Assembly (NCBI GenBank): GCA_025200525.1
Contig: CM045770.1
Coordinates: 135,808,200-135,872,199 of the forward strand
Source: Camellia lanceoleosa
Lineage: Eukaryota > Streptophyta > Magnoliopsida > Ericales > Theaceae
Length of the DNA: 64,000 nt
Direction: 5' to 3'
Numbering within the stretch: the first letter of the stretch is position 1; each line of letters starts with the position of its first letter. Below are positions 43,501-53,475 of this stretch, in pieces. The notes under the pieces are model-generated. The model was not told where the DNA came from, searched no databases, and saw nothing but the letters and a program-made list of their open reading frames with translations. Made by a program: the position numbers and the translations under genes.

Positions 43501-46396
43501 AGTGTCCGGGTCTTAAAAAAAATTTAAAAATATGACACATTTTGAAGAGTGTCGAACACGTGTCCTAAGAGTGTCCAAAGAGTATTGGTGCCCGACAAGA
43601 ACACGACATGACATGGATACGTTACCTTCTTAGAAGTGTCCGTGCTTCTTAAGATGTGATGCATTTCTCCATTGTTTTGAAGGCAATGCATAACAGTTTG
43701 ACTGCAATATAGCATCATGCGTAATGACTATATAAACCTTTTCACCATGTCGACACATGACACAGTCATTTGCACACTAAATAGATGTAATCTTTCAAAG
43801 CTGATAAATATTTGATTTACAAATTATATGGGGGAAAATACAGATAAATTTTGACAAATATTTAGTATATCCAGAACTTAGCATCCAAAGGCACTTAGAA
43901 AAGTATGATATACATCATGGTCATATGATAAAATTGGAGTGTTCACTTTTCAAGAGAAGTGAATTTTTGTTCCTTTTTTAACTATACTTTTTTCTTCTTT
44001 GATAAATAAATAAAAATTCCATTAGATAGAGTGTTGAGGGGACATAATCAGCAAATGCGAAGAAAAAAGAAGAAGCCCAAAAGAGAAAGCTTCCATAGAG
44101 TCAAAAGAATAAAATAGAAGGAAAAGAACTGACCACTCTGACCTATGCGATCATACCATGAATACCAACTCAGATAAAGGTGAATAGGAAAGGATTTCTC
44201 AAGCTGTAGTCAAAGTAACATACTCAACAATGCTATATGCCATCTTACAATATCATCATCAATTCATCATTAATAACGACTGGCTGGTCCTTATTTTATT
44301 AATTGTAGTCCAACATGCCAAATCCTAGTCTTCTATGGTAGTCATCAAATCCCATAGTTTATGAAGCATGGATATTTCGACAAGCATGCCATACCCGTAT
44401 CAGGTGATTACTTGGTACTGGTGCTTTGCATACTTCTGCATTTGTACCGGGTACATGAACCAATTTTTTTCTTCATAATTTTTGTCGTACCCCAAAAGTA
44501 CCAAGTATATACCCAAGCCGCACCTGTATTTTCTTCTATACAAAAGTGAAGTTAGTTTCATTGCACCTTTTTTTTTTTTTAATCATAATTTTAAAATTAA
44601 ACTTTGGTTTGTAAGTTATTCAACATAATGACATTTAATTTTGGTTTATACCTTACATTTGGCATTAAAATATGAATTGTAGGTTAGATCTTAAGCAACT
44701 AATCCATTTAATTAATTTTTGCATTACTTCCAATTAAAAATAAACATCTTTTTACAAATGTAACAAGCCGTACTCATACCCTACTTGTTTTAGATTTTAC
44801 CGTATCAACTTACTCATATCAGTACATGTACACATGCTTCATAGCCCACAGTTCAAGTTTATAAAAAAAAATGAGATAATCAATTTATCATTGATTATAT
44901 TCACGTGCTGCCACTACTTTCTCCCTCCAACTTAGCATCACATTATTCACCAACTCTCACATTTTAAGTGACAGTACTTTTAGCCTTCATTAAACAAATT
45001 TAAGACATACAATCACCATGCTCAGGTTTCATAGCCCATTGGGTATCCTCTGAATATTGAAATGCTGTATGCCTCATCATATTTATTACAGAATCTAAAT
45101 TACTACCCCGGCATTCTCCTCCTACACCAAAGCACATGTAGTAAAATAATGTTAAGATACCAGAAATGATACAAAAACTTAACTGTGCAATTTCTCATTA
45201 AGTTTATCCATTAGATCATGAACAAGGAAACAATAGTAACTAGTAATCATATAAAAGATCCAGGTAAAATATAACGAGCAGCCTCCAACAGTAACTAGAA
45301 AGCAGACATCTACCATGCAAATTAAGAGAACTTAAAATATGCATGCTTTGACCGGTAACTAGAATTGCAACTTACTTGGAGATGTATCTGGTGCAACCAG
45401 AGCGATACCCTCACTTGAAGCAATACGTTGGGCACCAGACTTAGCTATAAAATTCTCATCTGTGCAAGTAAGGCCAGAAAGCCAATAGAGTACCTGCTTA
45501 GTAATGAAAGGAGACCAATATAATTAGTTAGTAGTTTACAAATTAATGAATTCAGCACCAACGTTATTCAGTATGTAGAAGTACAATATTTGATGAATAA
45601 ATCAGTGAACAACTAAACATAAATATTTAAAAAAGAGCAACAACTAGAGTCTTCAAAATTTTGTTGAATAAAATGCAAATACAAAATTCTTGTAGTTCCA
45701 TAATTCATTGGAGAGAACACACGGTCAAGAGTGGTGTTTTACATCATAAATTGAAAAATAAAAACTAAACTAATAAAAATAGAAATCAAACAGAATTGAG
45801 TAAATTGAAAATAGAAAAGAAAACGAGACTATGATTGAAGATTGCTGAAAGAATTTGTAATCACAACAACTTATATTGCAAATTCCCCAAAAATCTGAAC
45901 ATATTATAGAACTAAGATCATATAAAACAACAATCCTCACTGCAAATGAAGTGTAAAATGAGGTATGAAAATCATCCAAACCCATTTCGCACATTGATGT
46001 GTAGAGGACAAGCATTAACAATTTGATGAATAAAGGCAAAAACTTGGTAAGATCAGTGGTTGATTACAAGTATATGCTATCATAAACCCGACATTTATTG
46101 TAAAATTACAACGAACCCTAAACAAAAATGATACAAATATACATTTATGACATATTATTTTGATTATTTTGATTGTTGGGTTCAGTTTTGAGAGGAAATG
46201 AGAAAAGGGTTGTTATTGTGAGAGAAATGAGGGGAGAGAGAGGACTTACAGGGAATTTGGGGGAAGTGGAAGGAGGAGGAGGGAAGTAAATGTGGAAATT
46301 CATGGAGCAGCCTAGGGTTGGGCTGTAATGCTTGTATCTCTTATTGTACCCTCCATACATCTTTGAGCTGCTGATTTCTGTTGGTTTGGTCTCCAT
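28518..46396 (-). CDS. SFGH: S-formylglutathione hydrolase, seven exons, 284 aa
   Basis: This esterase-D family serine hydrolase (EC 3.1.2.12) hydrolyses S-formylglutathione to formate and glutathione, the last glutathione-dependent step of formaldehyde detoxification, probably in the cytosol. On the - strand the exons are 46396..46250, 45493..45376, 41107..41060, 32623..32427, 31513..31415, 31340..31275 and 28697..28518, all GT-AG and in phase. Ser152 sits in GHSMGGHG, with Asp229 and His262 (GYDHSYYF) completing the triad; the redox-sensitive Cys59 (GLTCTDENF) is kept. The length equals that of Arabidopsis SFGH. An in-frame TTG two codons upstream (46402) is not the start; ATG 46396 gives METKPTEIS. 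Introns are 756, 4268, 8436, 913, 74 and 2577 bp, mostly swollen by transposons. No coding damage was seen, so the gene is probably functional if the long introns are spliced. Confidence 0.97.
29085..30300 (-). mobile_element. Possible LINE-derived or degenerate repeat insertion rich in CATGGCCGAACACC
   Basis: The left edge is a T tract followed by ATCAGCAAAGTGAAAATTTC, which on the - strand reads like a non-LTR 3' end with a poly-A tail. Upstream (29580..29920) the phrase CCATGGCCGAACACC and variants recur about ten times irregularly. The region is far more GC-rich than its surroundings. Long frames on both strands here (for example 29758..30246 on -) are low-complexity Gly/Trp/Val or His/Pro/Thr strings without domains. 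No target duplication was found. Confidence 0.35.
30826..31145. mobile_element. Tourist-like MITE, about 320 bp
   Basis: The termini are GGGTGCGTTTGGTTTGGTTT and, reverse complemented, GGGCCTTGTTTGATTTGTTT, with AAAAAGTGATTGA repeats inside. A related, inverted copy lies at 27205..27470. Target duplication is unclear. Confidence 0.5.
31844..32372. mobile_element. hAT-like MITE with GCGCTTAGGCGC-type subterminal repeats in SFGH intron 4
   Basis: The ends are TAGTGTTTTAAAAGG and, reverse complemented, CAATGTTTTAAAAGG, related to the CAGTGTTATTAAAGG end of the element at 39274. Both subterminal regions are packed with GCGCTTAGG / AGGCGC motifs. The flanks are G tracts (31831..31839 and a 21-base G run at 32377..32397), which obscures any target duplication. 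Confidence 0.55.
32377..32397. repeat. Poly-G run of 21 bases
   Basis: An uninterrupted G tract lies between the MITE end and SFGH exon 4, 29 bp past the intron 4 donor at 32426. On the transcribed - strand it reads as poly-C. Length errors in assembly are likely here. Confidence 0.9.
33797..34216. mobile_element. Non-autonomous TIR element (GAAGCA family, copy 2) in SFGH intron 3
   Basis: The ends are CTATGAAGCAC and, reverse complemented, CTAAGAAGCACGG. Flanking 8-mers are GTGCATAT (33789..33796) and GTGCATAC (34217..34224), one mismatch. The right subterminal part is a chain of GTGTCCGTGTC repeats. The stretch ATATAATAAATATATAAAAT is shared, inverted, with copy 3 at 43163, so these two are close relatives. 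Confidence 0.7.
34383..34998. mobile_element. hAT-type MITE with TAGGGYTGAGCA terminus, 616 bp, in SFGH intron 3
   Basis: The left end is TAGGGTTGAGCA and the right end, reverse complemented, TAGGCTGAGCATGG. Flanking 8-mers ATAAAAAT (34375..34382) and ACAAAAAT (34999..35006) differ by one base. A run of ACCAAACCAAACCAAACC lies just inside the right end, and GGTTTGG-type motifs recur inside. No ORF. Confidence 0.65.
36654..37947 (+). pseudogene. HARBI1/DDE_Tnp_4-type Harbinger transposase, broken (left arm plus loop)
   Basis: This transposon nuclease would cut and join DNA ends. The frame begins at ATG 36654 ([16 protein letters not shown]) and can be followed by similarity to about 37947, but carries stops near 36802, 36857 and 36947 and several frame changes. 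Recognisable blocks are [33 protein letters not shown] (first catalytic Asp, followed by a stop), [11 protein letters not shown] (second Asp) and [12 protein letters not shown] (Glu). The Glu block lies in the loop, so it has no partner in the other arm. Typical plant HARBI1-like proteins are about 350-450 aa; the span fits, the reading frame does not. Confidence 0.8.
38032..38980 (-). pseudogene. HARBI1-type Harbinger transposase, partial and broken (right arm)
   Basis: On the - strand it starts at ATG 38980 ([21 protein letters not shown]) and runs inward. It ends by truncation at 38032, just after the block matching [11 protein letters not shown], so the catalytic Glu region is absent. The blocks [13 protein letters not shown] and [22 protein letters not shown] are clear. 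Frameshifts separate the N-terminal, middle and C-terminal pieces. It is the same gene as the left arm in inverted orientation. Confidence 0.8.
39274..39732. mobile_element. hAT MITE with CAGTG termini, nested in the Harbinger right arm, 459 bp
   Basis: The termini CAGTGTTATTAAAGGCG and its inverted copy CGCCTTTAATAACACTG are perfect over 17 bp, and the flanking 8 bp GGTAAATG is exact on both sides (39266..39273 and 39733..39740). The interior carries AGGCCCAAG/CTAGGC repeats and no ORF. This is a textbook hAT signature. It inserted after the right arm existed, because the arm sequence continues on either side. Confidence 0.85.
40540..40768. mobile_element. Stowaway-like (Tc1/mariner) MITE, 229 bp
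   Basis: The right end, reverse complemented, reads CTCCCTCCATCCCAAATTG and the left end TGTTCCTTCCATCCAAATTG, both followed by TTTGTC. TA dinucleotides flank it (40538..40539 and 40769..40770). Size and the CTCCCTCC terminus are typical of Stowaway. It lies in SFGH intron 3, about 290 bp downstream of exon 3 in transcript order. Confidence 0.75.
41618..42865 (-). mobile_element. 5'-truncated L1-type LINE with perfect 21 bp target duplication, in SFGH intron 2
   Basis: An identical 21 bp sequence starting GCTCAACATGGAACATAAAT occurs at 41597..41617 and 42866..42886. The left end begins with a T tract and GATAAATAACC, the - strand poly-A tail and 3' end. The body encodes the end of the reverse-transcriptase ORF2. 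It is strongly truncated (1.25 kb against the usual 5-6 kb). The perfect duplication indicates a recent insertion. Confidence 0.88.
41710..42874 (-). pseudogene. LINE ORF2 3' end with zf-RVT domain, frameshifted
   Basis: Two overlapping - strand frames make one decayed ORF2 tail. The upstream frame (42874..42530) has [20 protein letters not shown], the region after the reverse-transcriptase core. The downstream frame (42483..41710) has the zinc-binding reverse-transcriptase domain (zf-RVT) with the [20 protein letters not shown] block, then [17 protein letters not shown] and a stop. The frame change falls between about 42483 and 42530. The catalytic YADD region and endonuclease are missing through 5' truncation. 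Not a host gene. Confidence 0.8.
43163..43652. mobile_element. Non-autonomous TIR element (GAAGCA family, copy 3) in SFGH intron 2
   Basis: The ends are CTAAGAAGCATGG and, reverse complemented, TTAAGAAGCACGG, with exact flanking 8-mers GATGTGAT (43155..43162 and 43653..43660). The subterminal regions are made of GACACGACACG-type repeats. The AT-rich middle matches copy 2 in inverse orientation. Confidence 0.8.
44359..44844. mobile_element. Non-autonomous TIR element (GAAGCA family, copy 4) in SFGH intron 2
   Basis: The ends are TTATGAAGCATG and, reverse complemented, CTATGAAGCATGTG. Flanking 8-mers CCCATAGT (44351..44358) and CCCACAGT (44845..44852) differ at one base. The inside has GTACC/GGTAC-rich subterminal repeats in place of the GTGTCC repeats of copies 2 and 3, so it is a separate subfamily. 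Confidence 0.65.
45494..46249 (-). other. SFGH intron 1, no further feature seen
   Basis: This 756 bp AT-rich intron has donor GTAAGT at 46249 and its acceptor next to 45493. No transposon ends or RNA gene were seen. Confidence 0.7.
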
Positions 46397-46442
46397 CTCC
46401 AATCTGTCTCAAACACACACTATCCACTTCTCACCAATCACA

Positions 46443-46451
46443 CTATATATA
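46443..46451 (-). promoter_or_regulatory. SFGH TATA box (TATATATAG)
   Basis: GGTATATATAG on the - strand lies about 50 bases upstream of the SFGH ATG, which predicts a short 5' leader of about 20 nt. It is the only good TATA element near the start. Confidence 0.6.
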
Positions 46452-46906
46452 CCAGGGAGAGTGAGCAAGTGGAGTGGATAGAGGTAAATCAGTAAATTCC
46501 ATAAGCAGAATAACATTATTTCTTATAAGATTTTGATGAGCTCTCTTTTTATCAAAAAAAATTCATTAATTGAATTGAATAAAAACAATTATTATTATTA
46601 TTTTTATATTAAAATATATATTTTACTTGATGCATTTTTATATTTTCATATCATTTGCATTAGTTTTAAATTTTTTAATCTTATCAAAAAGAATGTCAAT
46701 ATAATTATATCAAAACTATAAGAATTACGATATTTTTTCAAACCTTAAGGAGGTCAATATAATTTATTCTAGTTAAAAATATATAATGCTAATAATAATA
46801 GGAGTAAATTATACTAAAAATATAGTAAATTCTAAGTTTTTAATATAATTATATTAATTTTTTTAAAATTTTAATTCATATTACACTAACTCTTTTTTCA
46901 AGAAAA

Positions 46907-47065
46907 TTATTGGGTATTCTTGGAGTACTCATGTTCATACTTCTTCACTAATCATCATTTATCATACTTCTTCAATTACTCAATACAAAATCATAAACCG
47001 CACATTCTCTACTAATTATAATACCCTAGAGCACAACGTGATCGTACTCCAGGTGTACCCAATAA
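46907..47065. mobile_element. Short inverted-repeat element, 159 bp, upstream of SFGH
   Basis: The ends are TTATTGGGTATTCTTGGAGT and, reverse complemented, TTATTGGGTACACCTGGAGT (16 of 20). No target duplication is evident, so the superfamily is unassigned. It lies about 0.5 kb upstream of the SFGH start. Confidence 0.5.
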
Positions 47066-48457
47066 CTTCTATTCATCCTTGTGTCTTTACACAATTTATA
47101 TTAATTTTGATCCATTTAGTTTTTACTAAAAGGAAGGTCTATGTAATTATACCAAAATTATAGAATTTATTGTATTTTATTAAAATCTCAAGAAAAGTGT
47201 AATTTACCTTAATAATAATAAACAACTTTTATACACAAATTTGTGTGAACAAACCAAATCATCTTTTAATATTAGGATAAATTACAAATACACTCCTAAT
47301 GTTCGCTTAAAATACGATTTATCCCATGTAATTTTGAAAATTACATCCTGCCCCTTGAAATTTCTAATTCCATAACATATATCCCTTTTATTAACAAATC
47401 ATCAAGTCAATTAACAATTTTAATAATGTCAGAAATTTATTTTAATTAATATTTCAGATAATTTTATCATTGTATAAGAGAGTAATTAAAAATCTTATTT
47501 TTTTAGTTAATTTTATTAAATAAAAAATTCTATTTGTAAATTTCCAAACCGAAAGAGTAATCAGTATTTTAAATAAAACTCAATAGGTGAATTTGTAAGT
47601 TACCATTTGTATTTTAGACTGTATAGAAAAAAGAGAATAAAGTAACTGAAAAATGTTAAATTTTTTATTTTATTTGGTTGGATTAAGAAGACTAAAAATG
47701 AATAGATAATTGTAAAAACCATTTTTATTAATATATGAAAGTAATTTTAGTTCAATTTCAATTTTTTTTTATTGAAACATAGTCAAAAAAATCATATGAA
47801 AAAATGGTAACTTTTTCATTTGATGGAAAAAAAAATGTTGTAGCAAAAGTCAAGACTATCTTGGTAATAGAATTATTTTTCATTTTTTTTAATTTCTTTT
47901 TGTGGTGAAAGTGTTGGGACGAGTTTTTCTTAGAGAAAATTGATTAAAAAAAAAAAAAAAAAAGCATATTCTAAAGAGGTATAAGGATTAGATCCAAGGT
48001 AAGACACGCTGGAAAAGTTGTGGCGACAATAGATGGTGGTGATAAGAAAGAAAAATGTGTGATATTCAATGAATGGGGTGTTGAATAAATGACTTGCATC
48101 ATATTTCAACAAATAGGTTGTTGAATGAGTGATATGGGTCACATTTCAATAAATAGTTAGTTTGATAAATTTCAAAATATAGAGAGATAGAATGATTTCA
48201 ATAGATAGGTTGATTTCAAAATATAGATAGATGTCCTTTTGGACAAATTGTATTCTTTTGACCCAAAATAATTAGGCCCAAAAGATTCAAAAATAGACTT
48301 ATGGCTTGAGTGTCCTTTTTTTGGTTGGCTTTTGAATTGTTCCCCGACACCAATTAGACTCAATTGGTGTAAAACTTTTACAAAAAAATCTAAATACATT
48401 CCACTATATATTTGTGTTAGAATTTTAGGATATTAAAAGTTTGCGGCTAATAAAAAT
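47066..48457. other. AT-rich spacer, no gene seen
   Basis: Around 47279..47350 a GGATAAATTACAAATACACTC stretch resembles dispersed repeats with TAAATTACA ends. A short internal repeat with TTTCAATAAATAG / GTTGAATGAGTGA recurs at 48060-48230. No exon was recognised. Confidence 0.5.
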
Positions 48458-50023
48458 TGTAACAATTCAGATTTTTAATTATTTTGTAAAATTTATACTA
48501 ATATTATTTAATCACAGTTGGAAAAATATATAATATATTATTTATTATTATGCGTAATTTTGTAAAATAATATAATTATTAAGAATTTAGGGATCAAAGT
48601 ATAAATAAATAATAATAATGGGTGTGGTAATAAAATAAATAATTAATTTTCTGTTAGTATAAGATGGAGTGTAATTTAATTAAGAATTAATTAATTTATA
48701 TAATTATATTAAAATATTGGGTCAAATGGTAATTATCTTAAATATCTATTAAAGATAGGAATGAATCTACAAAATTGTAATCGAATCTGTGAAATGATTT
48801 GGCATGGGCACGTGTTGGCCAAAGACTGGTTTCACCTCCCTATAAATAGGAAGGTGATTCGGCTGGGTAAAGAAAGAAAGGAAAAGAAGAAAGAAAGGAA
48901 AGAAAGAAAATAGAGGAAGAAAGAAAAAGTAATGAAAGCTGAGATGGTCTTTAATAGTGGAAAGAAAGAGTAAGGTATTAAAGTCAAAATAAGTTATATT
49001 ATACCTTGAGTTACCAAAACATATTTTACTTATATTTTGACTTACCATATTGATTTTATATAAGTTATGTTTTATTAGTATATTAATAAAAGTTATATTT
49101 TATAAAGATTTCAGTTACGTGGATTATTATCTAAACCCTATTTGTGAAAAGGAAACCCATAGATATGTTTGTTTATATTTTAAAGAATATTTGGCTTTGA
49201 CCTTATAAACAATTATGTTTTGTAAGTACCACCACGGGAGTCCCATACCTTGGGAGACTTAAATAACCATTAGCCTCTGTTTGATCACCTTGTGGTCATC
49301 TGTCTGTCATGATTCCATTGACCTCTGTTCTGTGTGGAGCAAAGTGCTGTGCGGAGCTAAGTGCTACACTATTGTGGGAGCCACCTCTAGAATCCGTACG
49401 AGCCATCTCTTGAATCCGTACCTCGTGCAATGCGAGCAAAGTCTTGAGCTAAGTGCTACACTATTATGAGCCACCTCTAGAATCCGTACGAGCCACCTCT
49501 TGAATCAGATTGCTCGATCATTACTTCAGAACGCCTCGTTCTATTCGCTCGTACCATGGTTATGGCTAGTTATTTATATAATTTATGTATTTCAGTTTCT
49601 GCTACTTAAATGATTTATGTACCATACTGAGTTATATAAATGTTTTGGCCTAATTAACTATCCATGGTTATTTCGTGTCCCTTATACTCTTGGTATAATG
49701 TTTCTCACTCTGTCATGTGCTTATAACTGTTTACCAATTTTCAGGAAACATGCAATTCAGAAATAACTTTTGGAAAGTCTTGGATGTGGGGCTGCGGAGT
49801 AGACACACACAACACTTTTATGTTATGTTTATATGTAAATATCGGCCTTTTTGGTCAATAAATTTTGTAATAAAAATAGAAGTTCCAATGATTATTTTGG
49901 TACCCTCATTTAAATATTACTTCCGCTTGCGTTTATTGATTTGTTTAAGAATTAGCCATAGGTAACTTCAGTTACTGGCCATCACGATGCTTAACCCTTG
50001 GGTACGGAGAGCGAGTTGTGACA
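48458..50023 (+). mobile_element. Solo LTR, 1566 bp, with 5 bp target duplication
   Basis: It begins TGTAACAATTC and ends GAGTTGTGACA, giving inverted LTR ends (9 of 11), and is flanked by exact AAAAT copies (48453..48457 and 50024..50028). A TATA box in CCTATAAATAGG at about 48839 defines the + orientation. From 49330 to 49510 a segment of about 100 bp with AAGTGCTACACTATT and CCACCTCTAGAATCCGTACG is tandemly duplicated. There is no internal region, so LTR-LTR recombination has removed it. The layout suggests Ty3/gypsy, but the lineage is not established. Confidence 0.75.
48839..48850 (+). promoter_or_regulatory. TATA box of the solo LTR (CCTATAAATAGG)
   Basis: A near-perfect plant TATA element about 380 bp into the LTR, followed by a purine-rich leader. 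It points away from SFGH. Confidence 0.5.
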
Positions 50024-50279
50024 AAAATCCTTAGGATTTCTAAAAAGAAAATAAGAAAGAAAAAACATAAATGATCCAAAATGACCTTGTAACCATAAAA
50101 GCCCTAGAGTTCTTGAACTTATTGCCATCTCATTTCTTTCTCTATCTCCCTCTTCCTTTCTCTTCTCTACCTTTCTACGTCTGGTGCCGCTTTTACTATG
50201 TCTAATAACACTGAAGGTATCACAGTTTTGCATCAAAGATAATGTATCACAATGCTAGATGTAGCGTATTATCACTTTA

Positions 50280-50749
50280 GAGCATCTCCAACCACATCCT
50301 CTTCTCAAGAGGATGGAAATAATATTTTTTATTCAAAAAGTAAATATAGAGGAGGTTACTATTCATTCAAACTCCAACCACAAACCTTCATTTCCTTCAT
50401 TCAAACTCCAATCGAAAAGTAATTTTTGTTCATTAATAAATATTTAATTTTAAAATTTTTGTAAAATATATTTAATATTATACTCATTTTAAAGGTATGA
50501 TTTCATACTTTTTATTGATGTCAATTTTATAAAAATTAAATTTACACATTAAAAGTTATTTCGAATATAATAAGAAATATAGAGTGAATAGTATTTAGAG
50601 TCTCCTTCATTTTGTTCATCCTCCCTTCATATTTGAAGGATCAATCCATCTTCCTTCATTTGGGAGGAAGAAATCAAGGATGGGTTGGAGCTCAAAATTA
50701 GGAAGGATCCTTCATATTTGAAGTTTTGAAGGATGGGTTGGAGATGCTC
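50280..50749. mobile_element. PIF/Harbinger MITE, 470 bp, same terminus as the intron 3 element
   Basis: The ends GAGCATCTCCAACC and its inverted copy GGTTGGAGATGCTC are flanked by TTA (50277..50279 and 50750..50752). The interior has repeated CTTCATT/AATGAAGG motifs and no ORF. The terminal GAGCATCTCCAA equals that of the 4.3 kb Harbinger element at 35851. Confidence 0.8.
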
Positions 50750-51230
50750 TTAATCTCATTCACTAATCTCACCTAAATCTAGACTGTTATTCATCGTTCA
50801 CAGCTATTGACATTCATGGTTCAATGTTTTTATAGAAATATACATAAATATGTATATACATGTTGTCTAAAATATTTTGATTATTTATTTTCTTTGTGGT
50901 GAGACATATTTGCTTTTTAAGAATTGAATAATATTTGTTCATGGTTGCGAATTATTTTATTTGTCTTTCTCAATGAAGTTCCTCTAATGTTGTACAATTT
51001 TGTTGGTTTTGATCATTGAAATTTCTTTGACCATAGTTAGTGAAATTTCATTTACCATATACAATTTTACTAGTTTTGGTTAGTGAATTCTTTTTTTTTA
51101 CTTTAAATGAAATTCAATGAAATCTAGTGAAATTTCACTTACTATATACAATTTCACTAGTTTTGGTCAGTGAATTTATTTATTTATTTTTTTAACTTGA
51201 AGTAAAGTTCAATGAAAGCTAGTGAAATTT

Positions 51231-51478
51231 TGTGCCTGTTTGGCACAGCTTATTCCAGCTTTTAGCTTAATTTAAGCTATTTTGATGTGTTTGGTTTATC
51301 TTATAGCTTATAGCTTATAGCTTTTTGGAAGTCAGAAATCAACTTATTCTTTGAGTGGGGCAGGAGATGCTTTAAGAATAAGCTGGAAATCAGCTTAAGC
51401 TGAAAGTTATAAGCTATAAGCTGTTTAGGCATAAGTTATAAGCAGTTTCCCACAGCTCTACCAAACAATACTTTTATT
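51231..51478. mobile_element. MITE with TGTTTGG termini, about 250 bp
   Basis: The left end is GTGCCTGTTTGGCACAGCTT; the right end, reverse complemented, is AGTATTGTTTGGTAGAGCT. TATAGCTTATAGCTTATAGC is repeated inside and can pair with the right half. No firm target duplication. Confidence 0.5.
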
Positions 51479-51673
51479 GACTTTTAGTCCAAGTCAGAGA
51501 AATTTCCCTAACCAATTTACGCACTTTAGCCAATAAAATTTTACTTTGCTAATACACTGAAAATACAATTCAACAAAGAGGCATGGAGAGATTGTTGGCC
51601 ATCGCCATAGGTGAAATTTCACTATGCTAAATCAATGAGATTTAAGTGTAGTACATTAGACAAATTTCTCTGA

Positions 51674-52226
51674 GGCCACGTTTGTTTGGCTGATTAAGTT
51701 GGATGAGATTGTTAGTGAAGAGATTATTAACGTGGAGATTGTTAGTGAGAAGATTAAGTAAAAGTGTGTTTGTTTGTATGTAATACTATGGTATGGGATT
51801 AATATATAAAATTACATAAATACCCCCAAACTAACAAATATTAAAATAATTACAATATATATATATATATATAATAAAAAAATAAAAATAGGGAGACAAC
51901 CCATGTGGATGTGTCTTGCCCCTTACATAAATGCCGCCAAACTATTTTTATTTTTTTTGTATTTTTATTTTTTTTGTCATTTCTTGCTGGAAATGATTTG
52001 GCATAGTGTTGAAGAGGAAGGGCAAAACAATAATAGCACCAACAATCCCAGGACTAAAATCTGAATCCCACACCCTCTACAGCTTAGCTAATCCGACTAT
52101 GGTGGGATTGACAATCAGACTGGACAAATAATCCAGCCACAAACTCCTCAAACCAAACATGCTCTGAGAGATCCCACCTCACTATAACTCCAATCCTACC
52201 ATTCATGCAGGATAACAAACGTGTCC
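51674..52226. mobile_element. Tourist-like MITE, 553 bp
   Basis: The termini are GGCCACGTTTGTTTGG and, reverse complemented, GGACACGTTTGTTATCC, matching at 12 of the first 13 bases. They are flanked by TGA and TAA, an imperfect Harbinger-type 3 bp target. Inside, AGATTGTTAGTGAAGAG is repeated in the left half. Confidence 0.5.
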
Positions 52227-52242
52227 TAAGTTTCTAATTTCT

Positions 52243-53013
52243 TTGGCCCTGCACATAAAATTGTGACAATCAACTCCCTGTACTTTTGGTAAAATCTCAC
52301 TTTAGTCCTCGCAAGTGTCAATGTCCCATTTTTGTTAGTCAATTGTTTAAATCTTTAACAAAATCTAGTCATGTGATAAGAATGTCACTACGACATGAGG
52401 GTAAGAAAGAAAAATCATCTACATTTTCCACCAATATACATTTTATCTCAAAATTTATATCAAAATATGATCAGTATTAGGCTAAAACAAAACATAAATT
52501 AGGATTTTGCATAAATTGGAATCATGAAACTCTATCTTTCACCGTAAATACGCTTTTCTATCTATTCATCTTTCTTTCTCTTTGATTTCTTTATCACATT
52601 TTTTTTTAATTTCAAAAACTCTACTTTCTTGCCTTTTTCGCCTCAATTTTTACCATAAGAATATGTATATATTGTATTATATAATTTTACGAGCTTATTA
52701 CGGAGAACAAGTGTATTAGTGGAAAACATAAATGATTTTCCTTTCTTATCTTTATTTCATAGTCACATTTTTTATCACATGATTAGATTCTGTTAAAGAT
52801 TTAAAAATGAAGTAACAGAAGAGGGACATTGATACTTGTGTAAGGACCAAAGTGGGATTTAAGTAAAAGTATAAAGGGTTAACTGTCATGATTTCATATG
52901 TACGGACCAAAGTGGGATTTGACCAGAAGTGTAGGGAGTTGACTGTTATGATTTCATATGTAGGGGTCAAAGTAAGATTTAGTGCAAAGTGCATGGGTCC
53001 AAAGTGTAATTTA
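52243..53013. repeat. Inverted-repeat element with a 59-60 bp tandem array in one arm
   Basis: The left arm 52268..52440 and right arm 52745..52960 are inverted copies (for example CAATCAACTCCCTGTACTT against CAGTCAACTCCCTACACTT). In the right arm a unit containing GGACCAAAGTGGGATTT starts at 52844 and 52903, with a third diverged copy near 52962. The right end CAAAGTGTAATTTACC is a common plant repeat end. A solo fragment of the same sequence is at 55600..55712. Confidence 0.6.
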
Positions 53014-53475
53014 CCTTTTTTAGTTTTATCAAACAACATATATATATATATATATATATATTTTAATAAGCAGATAATTAGAAAATGATTTATTAATGAG
53101 AAAATTCCACAGGTATGAGTTGTGACTTGTGTCTAGTATTTGGACTGCGGACGAGTTCTCTTTTGATGGATGCTTTATTAGTGTGAACTTTTGGTAGTAC
53201 TCAAGTTAGGCCAAGACAATAATTAAAATTAAAGGTGTAATAAGGTTTTTTTTTTTTTTTTTTCCCTTCTTTTTTTTGGTTGTAAATAGAATTACTCATA
53301 CTTTTTCATTTAAAAAAAAAAATTAAAAAAACCTACTTATAATTTATAATTTATAACTTAAAAGGAGAGAAGATAGTTGGTTTTCCATCTATGCCTTTAA
53401 AAATCGCGTGTCACATATTTTTGACAGTTTTACTAATATCAAATAAATGAAATGATGAGATTACAATTTGATTTA

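Noticed and set aside
46397..46402. In-frame TTG two codons before the SFGH ATG as a start
   Set aside because: Plant nuclear genes start at ATG; ATG 46396 gives exactly the family length of 284 aa.
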